DNA of 64,000 nucleotides. Source: Mesorhizobium_G sp050247155. GTDB lineage: Bacteria; Pseudomonadota; Alphaproteobacteria; Rhizobiales; Rhizobiaceae. Below the pieces are notes generated by a model. It was not told where the DNA came from. It ran no database searches and saw only the letters and a list, made by a program, of their open reading frames with translations. The DNA lies in NCBI GenBank assembly GCA_050247155.1, contig JBFWUS010000004.1:1-64000 (forward strand). The letters are read 5' to 3'. Within the stretch, counting starts at the first letter, position 1; every line of letters begins with the position of its first letter. The position numbers and the translations under genes were made by a program. Shown here piece by piece: positions 34,373-43,013 of the stretch.

Positions 34373-35302
34373 TCAGATCTGGCGGAGCCAGTTATTCCAT
34401 CGCGGATCATCGAAGAGTTTCCGCGCTCGCGCATATTTCCAGATGCCGTATTTCTGGTAGTCGAAATCCCAGTTCGACATTTGCCGCTGCTGGACGGCCC
34501 ATGATCCCCATTTCATGTCGGCGACCGCACGGGCTACCCAGACCCGGGCAATCAGGTCCTGACGGACCGTCCCGTAATACTGCTCGATCATTTCCAGCGT
34601 GGTTTCTTCGTCGACGAAGACCTCACCGAGGAATACGCCGATTTCATAGGCCCGCTCGTTGTTCGAGGCGAACTCGAAATCGATCAGCTTCATGTCGGTG
34701 ATCTGGTCGTCGGCGGATATCTCGACCATAAAGTTTCCCGGCATCGGATCATTGTGGCAGGGAGCCAGATCGAGCCCGGATGCAGTGAAGGCAGCCTTGG
34801 CTCGCCGGTACTGGTAAGACAGCCACTCGAAGTCACTCGGTCGAATGGCGCCGAGGGCGTCGCCTTGCTCGATGTGTTCGTCCGTCATGGCGAACACGTC
34901 CTTGGTGACCGGCAAGCGGTCGCACGCATTGAATTGCCGATAAAGATCAATGGCCGAGGCTAGAAAGTCCTTGCGGGCAAAGTCGGCATTCGTCGAGGCG
35001 CGGTATCCCTGCAGGAATTCGATGATCTCGGCTCCTTTGTCGAAGCTGAAGAATTCGACCCTGGGCGCGATACCGATGGCATGAGCCTTCGATGCAGCTT
35101 CATTCGACAATTTGCGGTCAACGAAGTTTTCGGACCCGACGCCGAAGACCTTGAGGAAATAGTCCGCGCCGTCATGGCGAACGAGCCAGTTGGAATTGAG
35201 GAGCCCTCCCACCAATGGACGCTTCGTCACCTTGGCCGTATCCCAACCCGGCACGGCGGCGATGGCGTCGTCGACTTGCTTTGTCGTCGCGGCTGCAGAC
35301 AT
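34373..35302 (-). CDS. Choline-kinase-like phosphotransferase (APH fold)
   Basis: A 309-residue small-molecule kinase. The catalytic loop is CHNDPMPGNFMV (H-x-D-x4-N) and the metal-binding motif is LIDFEFASNNERAYEIG, both closest to the choline/ethanolamine kinase (LicA) branch of the APH fold. It should phosphorylate the hydroxyl of an amino alcohol with ATP. It lies 14 bases after another APH-fold kinase and belongs to the microcompartment operon, which makes it a candidate for the kinase that makes the phospho-amino-alcohol substrate of the encoded class III enzyme. Confidence 0.78.
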   Translation of the reverse strand: MSAAATTKQVDDAIAAVPGWDTAKVTKRPLVGGLLNSNWLVRHDGADYFLKVFGVGSENFVDRKLSNEAASKAHAIGIAPRVEFFSFDKGAEIIEFLQGYRASTNADFARKDFLASAIDLYRQFNACDRLPVTKDVFAMTDEHIEQGDALGAIRPSDFEWLSYQYRRAKAAFTASGLDLAPCHNDPMPGNFMVEISADDQITDMKLIDFEFASNNERAYEIGVFLGEVFVDEETTLEMIEQYYGTVRQDLIARVWVARAVADMKWGSWAVQQRQMSNWDFDYQKYGIWKYARARKLFDDPRWNNWLRQI

Positions 35303-35316
35303 TTTGTGCCCCCCGT

Positions 35317-36258
35317 TCAGGCCATCCGGCGCAAGCGATCCGCAGCGATGGAACTTTGCGATGTCATTTCAAAGCGCATCATGCGCCAGCAAGCGTATTT
35401 GGCGAATTCGAGCGTTGTCCGCAGCGATGACGCGGCCATGGCGAAGGCGACGAGGCCCCAGCGCAGATCATCAAGGATTCCGTAGACCATGGCCCGTTGA
35501 AACAGGGCCTCATCGAAGAAGCCTGTCCACTCCACAAAGCCGTCGCGCGCCTCGGCTTCGCGGTCGAACAGCTCCGTGAGATGGCATCCGATGTCTTCAT
35601 GTGGGTCGGCATTCGCCGCCAGATCGTAGTCCAGAAGTCGAACGGCGTTGCCCGGGCCAACCATGATGTTCGCGGTATTGCCGTCACGATGACAGGGAAC
35701 ACGCTCGATCTTCAACCGGGACATCGCCTGTTGCGCCCGGTCAGCAAATTCGAGAAATGCGCCGATGTTCGTCGGCAGATTTGCTTTGTTCGCAATGCAT
35801 GCGGCGTGAGCCGTCCGGATTTCGCCGAAGATGTCGGCGTCGCGGGGCAGCCTTGGCCCGGCCTGAAAACGCTTCTTCGCAGAAACGATTCCTTTGCGAA
35901 GATCGGCCGCCGAGCTGTCGTGAAGGCCTCCGGCTCGCCAGCCATCGCCCAGATGTTCCATCGCCAAAAGGCCGTCCTGCTCCCAGGACTGCAGAACGCG
36001 CGGCCCGACACCGGCATCACCGGCCAGCTTGGCGGCGGCAATGGCCAAGTCCGGATCGACATAGTGAGCGATGTCTGAATGATAGTGCTTGTAGATTTCG
36101 GATTTGTCGCCCCTGCGCGCGAGCCAGATATCCGCCTCGATCCCTCTCCAGGCCGGCGAAGCGAGCACGGTGAACGGGCTTTCAAAACTGTCCAATGGGC
36201 CGCCGAGACGGGTCTCGGCGCGGGCGCGGACAACAGCTTGGCGATCTGCAACGACCAT
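35317..36258 (-). CDS. APH-fold kinase, second copy in the operon
   Basis: A 313-residue phosphotransferase. The catalytic loop is PCHRDGNTANIMVG (H-x-D-x4-N) and the metal motif is LLDYDLAANADPHEDIG, so both essential aspartates are present although DFG/DFE is replaced by DYD. It sits 12 bases after the amidase and 14 bases before the choline-kinase-like gene. It is clearly diverged from that neighbour, so the two may act on different substrates or together. Substrate unknown. Confidence 0.75.
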   Translation of the reverse strand: MVVADRQAVVRARAETRLGGPLDSFESPFTVLASPAWRGIEADIWLARRGDKSEIYKHYHSDIAHYVDPDLAIAAAKLAGDAGVGPRVLQSWEQDGLLAMEHLGDGWRAGGLHDSSAADLRKGIVSAKKRFQAGPRLPRDADIFGEIRTAHAACIANKANLPTNIGAFLEFADRAQQAMSRLKIERVPCHRDGNTANIMVGPGNAVRLLDYDLAANADPHEDIGCHLTELFDREAEARDGFVEWTGFFDEALFQRAMVYGILDDLRWGLVAFAMAASSLRTTLEFAKYACWRMMRFEMTSQSSIAADRLRRMA

Positions 36259-36270
36259 GGTCTTGTCCCC

Positions 36271-37671
36271 TCAAGCCAGGTTTCGCGGCTGAAGCGGCCA
36301 TTGGCGCGCCGCAGCGCCGCCGGGCCAAAGCTCGGCTTCCAGCGCGGCCGCAAGCCGGCACAGCCGCACATCGTCGAACCGGCGTCCCACCAATTGTATG
36401 CCAACCGGCAGCGCTCGCGGGTCCAACCCGCCGCAGATAGACACCGCCGGATGGCCCGACTGGTTGAACATCGCAGTGAACGTGCAGTGCCGAAGCGGCA
36501 TTGTCGGGTCCACCCCTCTTTCCTCGGCGGGGAAGTTGACCACGGGCATCACCGGCGTCAGCAGGAAATCGACATCGTCGAACAGAGTATTCGTCCGCGC
36601 GACGCCATGCGCCACGCCTGCTTCGAATTGCGCGATCCGATCGCCCGACCAATCGCGGGCTTCCTCGAACCATTCGAACAACTGCCGAGGTGTATGCTGA
36701 CGCAATTCCTCGGCCGCTCCGCGATGTTCGCGCCACCCGCGAAGCTTGAACATGTCGTCGATCGCCAGGTACGCATCGAAATCATATGGAGGTGCAGCAG
36801 GCGTCACGGCTCCAACGAGCCTGGATACGGCTTGCTCCGCGCGCGCCAGCACATCGAGCACGGCTGTCTCTACCGCTGGGCCGAACCCGAAATCGCGATA
36901 GACGGCAATCCGGGCATGGTTGAAGCTTTCGGACGGTTCCGTGATCGGCAGAGAGAAGCGGTCATCGCGATGCAGTCCGCCGAGGATGCGCAGGTAAGGC
37001 TCGAGATCGGCCGCATGCCGCGTCATAGGTCCGGCCGATCGTATGTCGGAGGCAGGTGTGTGCGCAATCATGCCTTGTGTCGGTTTCAACGCCGCCAGGC
37101 CGCAATGGCTGGCGGGCAGGCGCACCGAGCCGGCGATGTCCGAGCCCACAGACATCATGCCGATGCCAGCGGCAAGCGAAGCGCCGGCGCCGGCACTCGA
37201 CCCGCCGGTGTTCCAGGCAAGACCCCAGGGGTTACGTACGATGCCATGGAACGAACTGACACCTGATCCGCTCAAGCCGAAGTCGGGCATCGTGCATTTG
37301 CCGATGATGATCGCGCCCGCGGCTTTCAGGCGTTCAGCCGGCGGCGCGTCTGTAACGCCGACAACGCCATCTCCGTGGATACGCGAGCCATGATGCCAGC
37401 GCATGCCAACGGCATGCACCGAATCCTTGATGGTCACCAAGACGCCGTCCAGCGGGCCGGAGGGCCGGCCATCGCCATATCGCTGGCTAGCGGCTTTGGC
37501 CACGGCAAGGCTCTCGTCGGCCCGAACGTCGTACAGGGCATTGATGTCGCCATTCACACGATCGATCTGGCGAAGCGTGAGTTCCGTGACGTCGACCGGA
37601 TCGAGCTTGCCGGCCCGGAAACCTTGCACCAACTCCTCGAGGGTGAGCCGCGATAATTCGTTGAAGTCCAT
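36271..37671 (-). CDS. Amidase-signature family hydrolase
   Basis: A 466-residue amidase. The Ser-cisSer-Lys triad is visible: K82 in TIKDSVHAVG, S158 in NTGGSSAGAG and S182 in GSDIAGSVRLPA. The length and C-terminal pattern (RALPVGIQLVGRRFDD) fit GatA/AtzF-like amidases that act on small or acyl amides. GGAGGG lies close before ATG 37671, which is preferred to the adjacent GTG 37674. It starts 12 bases after the ABC permease and is followed by two kinases, suggesting that it releases an amine or amino alcohol from an imported amide. Confidence 0.85.
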   Translation of the reverse strand: MDFNELSRLTLEELVQGFRAGKLDPVDVTELTLRQIDRVNGDINALYDVRADESLAVAKAASQRYGDGRPSGPLDGVLVTIKDSVHAVGMRWHHGSRIHGDGVVGVTDAPPAERLKAAGAIIIGKCTMPDFGLSGSGVSSFHGIVRNPWGLAWNTGGSSAGAGASLAAGIGMMSVGSDIAGSVRLPASHCGLAALKPTQGMIAHTPASDIRSAGPMTRHAADLEPYLRILGGLHRDDRFSLPITEPSESFNHARIAVYRDFGFGPAVETAVLDVLARAEQAVSRLVGAVTPAAPPYDFDAYLAIDDMFKLRGWREHRGAAEELRQHTPRQLFEWFEEARDWSGDRIAQFEAGVAHGVARTNTLFDDVDFLLTPVMPVVNFPAEERGVDPTMPLRHCTFTAMFNQSGHPAVSICGGLDPRALPVGIQLVGRRFDDVRLCRLAAALEAELWPGGAAARQWPLQPRNLA

Positions 37672-37682
37672 CACACCCTCCG

Positions 37683-38656
37683 TCAGCCCTTGCGGGTCCG
37701 AAGCACATCCAGCCCTGCGGCGAGGACGAGAACGAGACCGGTAATCATCAGGCTGGCTTCGGTCGGCACGTTCATCAGAATGAGGCCGTTCGACAGCATG
37801 CCAAGCAGCCAGACTCCCAAGGCAACGCGCAGCAGGGATCCCCTGCCCCCGGTAAACGGCACGCCACCCAGCAGAACGGCCGTGAGTACGCTCAGTTCGA
37901 CGCGATGCCCAATGTCCCCGAAGGCGCAGAGTTGATTCGGGCGATCGTCATGAGGCCGGCCAGCGCAGCACCCAGCCCGACCGCTCCGTAAAGCAGCATC
38001 ACAGTCAGCTTGACACGAATGCCAACCAGATAGGCCGCCCGTTCATTGACCCCGATGGCGACGGTGTGGCGGCCGAGAGGAGTCCGCGCCATCACGAACA
38101 GGCCAACGATCAGCACTGACAGCATGATCCAGGTCAGGATCGGCAATCCGGACAATCGCCCGTAGCCGATGAAGGTGAATGCCTCGGGAAAGCCGAAAAG
38201 CGGCGTTGGGGACAGCCATTGCGCCAACCCTCGCATCAAGGTCAGGGCGCCCAACGTGACAATGATGGGCGACATCGAGAGGAAGCCGACCAGGAAACCG
38301 TTCGCCAGTCCTATCGCCAATCCCACGGCCAAGGTGAACACCACCGTTCCGGCGACGCCAAATTCGGGAAAGCTCAATCCGGCGACAACGCCGGCGAGGC
38401 CGACCATCGAGCCCACGCTGAGATCGACCTTTCCTGCCATCAGAAGGATGGCAAACGGTATGGAGATCGTCATCAGCGACGCGATCTGCACGGAGATGCT
38501 GATCCAATTGTTGAAGCTCAAGAACACCGGCGACTGGAAACAGAAATAGAAAGCCAGGAGCGCGATTGCCCCCGGCAGCGCCGCCGCAGAAAAGGCTGCC
38601 CCGGTATTTATGTTGCCGGTCCTGGGCGTGGAAGGCGTAGCGTTCGCTTGCGACAT
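37683..38656 (-). pseudogene. RbsC-type ABC permease with a one-base frameshift
   Basis: A branched ribose-type permease (BPD_transp_2 family) of about 320 residues. The N-terminal 255 residues read normally, with eight or so helices and the family motif GLSFPEFG...LANGFLVGFL and ARTPLGRHTVAIGVNERAA. Near 37898-37908 the frame is lost and translation would stop at 37892. In the next frame the normal end continues (ELSVLTAVLLGGV, LLRVALGVWLLGMLSNG and ALDVLRTRKG-like) to a TGA at 37683. A single missing G would explain it. Either the importer is inactive in this strain or this is a sequencing error. Confidence 0.8.
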
Positions 38657-38660
38657 GGTC

Positions 38661-40184
38661 CTACTCCGAGGCTGCAGCGGCTTGCGGCCGCGGCGCGCCA
38701 ATCACTGCCTTGCTCTGATGAGCGAGTTGTACGATCTGGTCTTCATGGATTTCGCCATCGAGCAGTGCGATCTGCTGCCCATGAGCGAGGATGAGCACAC
38801 GATCCGAGACGGCCACGATCTCCGCCGGGTCGGATGACGCCACCAGCACTGCCCCGCCGCTTTCGGCGAACTGGAACAGGAGACGATAAAGATCTTCGCG
38901 CGCGCCGATATCGACGCCCTGCGTCGGCTCGTCGAGCAACAGGACGCGGGTCCCGAGATTCGGCAGCAACCATCGGCCTATCACCAGCTTCTGAGCGTTG
39001 CCGCCGCTGAACCGGTTCCCGGCCAAATTGGGTTTTTTTGGCACAAGGTTCAACGCCTCGGCGGCCTGATCGAAAAGCACCTTCTGGCTCGCGCGTTTGC
39101 GCGCGATCCCCGCATAGTGCGGCATGAGCAGATTCTCGATCGCCGACAAATCGCCGAAAAGGCTTTGTTCGTTCCGATCGGAGGCAACCAGCGCAACCCC
39201 TTTGGCGAGCGCGGCGCTCGGCCCGCTCGGCTGGACGGCATCGCCCGCCAGTTCATAGGTGCCACCCAGCTTATTCCGAGCCCCGACCAGGCTTTCAACC
39301 AGGTCAGTCCGGCCCGATCCCAACAAACCGTACAAGCCGACAATCTCGCCTTGCCGCAGATCGAGAGTGATCCGCCCGGTGAACTCTGAACGATAATCCC
39401 GCAAGCTGATGACTGAGGGGCCCAGGTTTCCCCGGCTTCGCGCATTGCCACTCCGGGCCAGCCTCGGAGCGATCGCGCGCGCAATCTCCTCGACAGGGGC
39501 TTCCGAGGTTGGCCTTGTCCAGATAACCGCGCCGTCGCGCAGAATGGTCACCACATCGGCGATTTCGGCAATCTCGTCGAGGAGGTGCGTCACATAGACG
39601 ATGGCCAGTCCTTCCTGCTTTGCCAACTGACGCACGACATTGTGCAAGGCCTCCATTTCCCGATCCGAGAGTGCAGCCGTCGGCTCGTCGAGGATCAGCA
39701 CTTTCGGATGCAGATGCAGGGCCCGGGCAATCTCGACGATCTGCCGTTCGCCGATGCTGAGCTTTTCGAGCGGCGTTTTCGGGTCGATCGATGACCCCAG
39801 GCGGGCCAGGAGCTGCCGCGCTTCGCCGGCCTGGGCCGCCTGATCGACCATGCCCCATTTCTTGATCTCGTTGCCCAGAAAAATGTTGTCGGCAACGTTC
39901 AGTCCTTCGATGACCTGAAAATGCTGATAGATGATCCCGATGCCCTTCTGGATCGCCAGCCGTGGCGTAAGGTGAGCAAAGCTTTCGCCATTGAGAACGA
40001 TCTCGCCCGCGCTCGGGGTGACCGCCCCGGACAAACAACCCAGCAGCGTGGACTTGCCGGCTCCGTTCGCGCCGATAAATGCGTGGACTTCGCCCGCGCG
40101 AAATACCAGGTCGACGCCCTTCAGCACCTCGATCGGGCCGTAGGACTTGTGTAATCTGGAAATCTTGACGATCTCAGACGTCAT
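38661..40184 (-). CDS. RbsA-type ABC transporter ATPase (two ABC domains)
   Basis: A 507-residue ATPase with tandem ABC domains. The first has Walker A GANGAGKSTLLG, signature LSIGERQIVEIAR and Walker B LILDEPTAAL. The second has a degenerate Walker A (GLLGSGRTDLVE) but a good signature (FSGGNAQKLVIGRWL) and Walker B LLLDEPTQGVD, as is normal for RbsA/MglA. It powers sugar- or polyol-type import together with the permease and binding protein on either side. The ATG at 40184 is used. The next gene starts four bases after its stop. Confidence 0.9.
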   Translation of the reverse strand: MTSEIVKISRLHKSYGPIEVLKGVDLVFRAGEVHAFIGANGAGKSTLLGCLSGAVTPSAGEIVLNGESFAHLTPRLAIQKGIGIIYQHFQVIEGLNVADNIFLGNEIKKWGMVDQAAQAGEARQLLARLGSSIDPKTPLEKLSIGERQIVEIARALHLHPKVLILDEPTAALSDREMEALHNVVRQLAKQEGLAIVYVTHLLDEIAEIADVVTILRDGAVIWTRPTSEAPVEEIARAIAPRLARSGNARSRGNLGPSVISLRDYRSEFTGRITLDLRQGEIVGLYGLLGSGRTDLVESLVGARNKLGGTYELAGDAVQPSGPSAALAKGVALVASDRNEQSLFGDLSAIENLLMPHYAGIARKRASQKVLFDQAAEALNLVPKKPNLAGNRFSGGNAQKLVIGRWLLPNLGTRVLLLDEPTQGVDIGAREDLYRLLFQFAESGGAVLVASSDPAEIVAVSDRVLILAHGQQIALLDGEIHEDQIVQLAHQSKAVIGAPRPQAAAASE

Positions 40185-40234
40185 CGCTTTGCTCGGGCAA
40201 ATGGTGCGGGCAACAAGCCCGCACCAAAGAAGCA

Positions 40235-41263
40235 TTACTTTTCGGAGTAGTTGGCGATCAGCTTATCAAGTTGAGCCTGATCAGCCTTGCTGGCCAGCAC
40301 CGTCGGCGTGTAGGCGAAGCTTGGTCCATCTCCGGTGACGGCATTGAGCGCCAGATCCACAATATTCGCGCCCAGCTCGTTGATCAGAATGGCGGCGCTG
40401 GCCTTGTAGGCCTTGCCTTCATTGACGGCCGAGAGCCCTTCGAGCGACCCGTCCTGGCCGCCTATGAAGAAGTCGCTGGGAGAAATGCCGGCAACTGTCA
40501 CCGCACGGTTCGCACCGACGGCGGCGTCGTCATTCAGCCCGATGACGATATCGAGATCGGGATGCTGCTTCAGCACCGTTTCGGTGATGGTCAGCCCCGA
40601 CGCCTGATCGGCGGAATCCTGCTTGGCGACAATCTCGATTCCAGCTTCGGCGAACAGCTTTTCGACTTCGGTCCAGCGTGGCGCCAGGGACGGCAAGCCG
40701 GACAGGGTCGTCACCAGGGCCTTCGGATGCTCGACCTTGTTGGTCTTGACCCAGTCAACAGCCGCCTTGCCAATAATCTGACCCGACTGCGCATGGTCGA
40801 AGCCGACATAGCCGTCCGAACCTTCCATCGTGCCGAGATAGGTGAGCCATTTGATGTTTTGGGCCTGCGCCTGCGCCTGGAAGGGCTTGAGCGCGTTTTC
40901 GTCAATCGGCGTGACGACGATGGCGTCCACGCCAAGCGTGATCCATCCCTGCACCGCGTTGATCTGCTGCTCCAGATTGTTCGCCTGGGTATTGTCGTGC
41001 ATGACGGTGACGCAGCCGAGTTCGGCAGCCCGCTTGTCGGCGAAGTGGCGAACCTGCTTCACGATCGCCGCTTCGGACACGGAATGGCTGTAGGCAATCT
41101 TAAAAGTCTTGCCACTGTCGCAAGCCTTATTGCCGCCGGCGCGGACCTCCTCAAGCGTAACCGTTGACGGGTCATTCTGCGCCGCCGCTGCCTGATTCAA
41201 GCAGAGTGCGGTGAAGCAGGCAAGCGCTGCCATAGCCTTCTTTGTGTAGGACGTCGAAATCAT
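40235..41263 (-). CDS. RbsB-like periplasmic substrate-binding protein
   Basis: A 342-residue type I periplasmic binding protein. The signal peptide is ISTSYTKKAMAALACFTA with cleavage likely after LNQAAAA. The mature protein shows the family's KIAYSHSV opening, VDAIVVTPIDENAL in the first lobe hinge and DIVIGLNDDAAVGA in the second. GGGAGGG lies close before the ATG. It is the first gene of the importer, 63 bases after a shell-protein gene, so the microcompartment operon encodes its own uptake system. The ligand is unknown; related proteins bind pentoses, autoinducers or polyols. Confidence 0.88.
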   Translation of the reverse strand: MISTSYTKKAMAALACFTALCLNQAAAAQNDPSTVTLEEVRAGGNKACDSGKTFKIAYSHSVSEAAIVKQVRHFADKRAAELGCVTVMHDNTQANNLEQQINAVQGWITLGVDAIVVTPIDENALKPFQAQAQAQNIKWLTYLGTMEGSDGYVGFDHAQSGQIIGKAAVDWVKTNKVEHPKALVTTLSGLPSLAPRWTEVEKLFAEAGIEIVAKQDSADQASGLTITETVLKQHPDLDIVIGLNDDAAVGANRAVTVAGISPSDFFIGGQDGSLEGLSAVNEGKAYKASAAILINELGANIVDLALNAVTGDGPSFAYTPTVLASKADQAQLDKLIANYSEK

Positions 41264-41326
41264 GATGGCACCCTCCCATGGGCCAGTTGGATTGGGCTGA
41301 ACGATGCTGTTCAGCGGTTTGGTGAA

Positions 41327-41959
41327 CTACTTTGACGCGCGGCCTTTGATTGCCTTGAGTTTCGAGGTGATTGTGTCGCGGGCCAGCTTCATATCCTCGG
41401 GCGTTCCGGACATGAATATCCGGCCCGTAGCGCCCATCATCTGCACATCGTTGATCGTGGCGCGCGGCGCCGCCTTTTCGGCTTCATTGGCGGCAACGCA
41501 GGCAAACAGCGCCGGCGCCATCTCGTAGATGAGAAGAGCGACGCCAGGTACGAGGATCGAGGCGTCGCGCGATCGGTTCAGGATGATTGCATGCTGGTCC
41601 GACAGATGCTCAATGATGTCATGATAAAGGATCTCCGGCGTAAGCTGATCCGTTGCCTTCGCGCCAATTCCTTTCAGAATCGCGTTGCCCGCGGCTTCCA
41701 GGGCAGTCGTGTCATCGGCGTGGAGCTCAAGCAAGCCGAACTGCCGCTCGGTATAGAGTATGCCCGGCTCCATGTCCGGCGCAGCCTTGAGCGCAAGGTC
41801 TGTGATGCGATGGATCGCCAGCGCCGGTGAAACTTCGATGATCAGCGAATGCTGCCCACGAAAGGGCGGATACCCCCGGGCCCGTGTGGGCGAGGAAAGA
41901 TACGCCGCAAACTGAGGCTGAAGATCCTCTATGGGAAGATAGACACGAAGTTCGGTCAT
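41327..41959 (-). CDS. Microcompartment shell protein, tandem-BMC type (BMC-T), copy 2
   Basis: A 210-residue protein with two BMC-like halves: HSLIIEVSPALAIHRITDLALKA and ILYTERQFGLLELHAD in the first, and VPGVALLIYEMAPALFACVAANEAEKA followed by GRIFMSGTPEDMKLARDTI in the second. Length fits trimer-forming pseudo-hexamer shell proteins. It is a paralogue of the protein at 43013-43624, sharing the openings T-[ED]-LR and LQPQ, ERQFG, DQHA and ANEAEK/CNEAEK. It probably forms a shell tile with a larger pore for bulky substrates or cofactors. Confidence 0.8.
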   Translation of the reverse strand: MTELRVYLPIEDLQPQFAAYLSSPTRARGYPPFRGQHSLIIEVSPALAIHRITDLALKAAPDMEPGILYTERQFGLLELHADDTTALEAAGNAILKGIGAKATDQLTPEILYHDIIEHLSDQHAIILNRSRDASILVPGVALLIYEMAPALFACVAANEAEKAAPRATINDVQMMGATGRIFMSGTPEDMKLARDTITSKLKAIKGRASK

Positions 41960-41996
41960 ACCCCAGTCCTTTCGTAGGGAACTGCCGCAGAGACAG

Positions 41997-42278
41997 TCAG
42001 GCTTTGACCGCGTCGAAATGCTTGCCCAAATCCGGGTGTGGACGTGCGATCACATGGACAGCCGTCACTTCGCCGACCTGACCGGCTGCTTCGGCGCCGG
42101 CCTCCGTGGCGGCCTTCACCGCGCCGACGTCGCCACGCACCACGACCGACACCAGGCCGCCGCCGACCTCGTTGCGGGCGATGATCTCGACATTTGCCGC
42201 CTTGACCATGGCGTCAGCCGCGGAGAGCGCAGGCACGTAGCCCTTGGTTTCGATCATTCCGATTGCAAGATTTGCCAT
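41997..42278 (-). CDS. Microcompartment hexameric shell protein (BMC-H)
   Basis: A 93-residue single BMC domain, the standard length for a PduA/EutM/CcmK-type hexamer. It opens with LAIGMIETKGYVPALSAADAM. The pore loop region reads RNEVGGGLVSVVVRGDVGAV, where the common KVGSG is replaced by EVGGG, then AATEAGAEAA and VHVIARPHPDL. It forms the main facets of the shell and its central pore should admit the small polar substrate. It is 13 bases after the vertex-protein gene. Confidence 0.95.
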   Translation of the reverse strand: MANLAIGMIETKGYVPALSAADAMVKAANVEIIARNEVGGGLVSVVVRGDVGAVKAATEAGAEAAGQVGEVTAVHVIARPHPDLGKHFDAVKA

Positions 42279-42291
42279 TTGAGGGACTCCC

Positions 42292-42546
42292 TTATTTACG
42301 TTTCGTGGATTGTTCGTCGATTGAACCGATGATCAGCGCATCAATTGGCGCGGACCTTTCGGGGAAGTAGGCGGCCGCCACTGAGCCTTGAGTGACCAGA
42401 ACGGCCTCGCCATCCGCGCAGCCGAGCGGATCGAAGGCGATGAGCTTTGCGCCGGCCTCGGTTTCCACTTCGAGCAGCGCCCCAGTCGGCAGCGTGCCGA
42501 TATGGCGCGTGGACCAGAGCCTGCCGCTGACGCGCGCTCTAATCAT
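42292..42546 (-). CDS. Microcompartment vertex protein (BMC-P, EutN/CcmL family)
   Basis: An 84-residue protein of the EutN/CcmL family, whose pentamers close the twelve vertices of a shell. Signature elements are MIRARVSGRLWSTRH, LIAFDPLGCADGEAVLVTQGS and APIDALIIGSID. It overlaps the upstream gene by four bases (ATGA). One vertex protein plus one hexamer and two tandem types is a sufficient minimal shell set. Confidence 0.93.
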   Translation of the reverse strand: MIRARVSGRLWSTRHIGTLPTGALLEVETEAGAKLIAFDPLGCADGEAVLVTQGSVAAAYFPERSAPIDALIIGSIDEQSTKRK

Positions 42547-43013
42547 GTCGCACTCCTTTCGATCCTAATGCCGCGGCGACGGGCTTCGTCGCCGGCAAGC
42601 GGGGTAAGTCTGCTCTGCCTGCCGACCCGCAGCCGCGTTTGGCCTTCGACCACGGCAGCGATGTCGCGCTCGGTAATCAACGACTTCATCAACTCGGGCA
42701 CCGGCGCCGGCACGGTGGTGACCAGCATCGTCGGCGCTGCCTGGACCGGCGCGGTGGCCTGCCGCGTGATCGGAACGGACGCCTGCGACACGGCCGGCGC
42801 AGGCGCGGGAACGAAACGCAGCCGTCCTTCATGCAGCGCTGCGGCAAATGCGGGGTCGGAGGCGCGCCGCAGCACGAACAGCGCAAACTCCGTAAGTTCA
42901 GCCGGCGAACCGGCGCGGACATGTTCCTCCTGCACGGCGCCGCGCATTTCCGCACGCAGCGCGGCGATCTCCTCCGACAGAAGCTCGCGAAGGAGGGCGC
43001 GGAGGTCGGCCAT
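42543..43013 (-). CDS. Small microcompartment-associated protein with N-terminal amphipathic helix
   Basis: A 156-residue protein of no named family. Residues 2-24 form an amphipathic helix (LRALLRELLSEEIAALRAEM) of the type used as an encapsulation peptide. A second helical segment (about 38-65) and a Pro/Ala/Val-rich linker follow. The C-terminus (SLITERDIAAVVEGQTRL then LTPLAGDEARRRGIRI) recalls the conserved tail found in several microcompartment accessory proteins. The start shares one base with the stop of the gene above (TGATG) and the end overlaps the vertex gene by four bases. It may be a scaffold linking cargo to shell. The longer reading to 43196 is rejected. Confidence 0.7.
   Translation of the reverse strand: MADLRALLRELLSEEIAALRAEMRGAVQEEHVRAGSPAELTEFALFVLRRASDPAFAAALHEGRLRFVPAPAPAVSQASVPITRQATAPVQAAPTMLVTTVPAPVPELMKSLITERDIAAVVEGQTRLRVGRQSRLTPLAGDEARRRGIRIERSAT

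Noticed and set aside
42470..42490. Possible second copy of the tRNA-Gln 3' end (attachment site)
   Set aside because: Only nine bases (GCGCCCCAG) match, inside the coding sequence of the vertex protein; this is chance.
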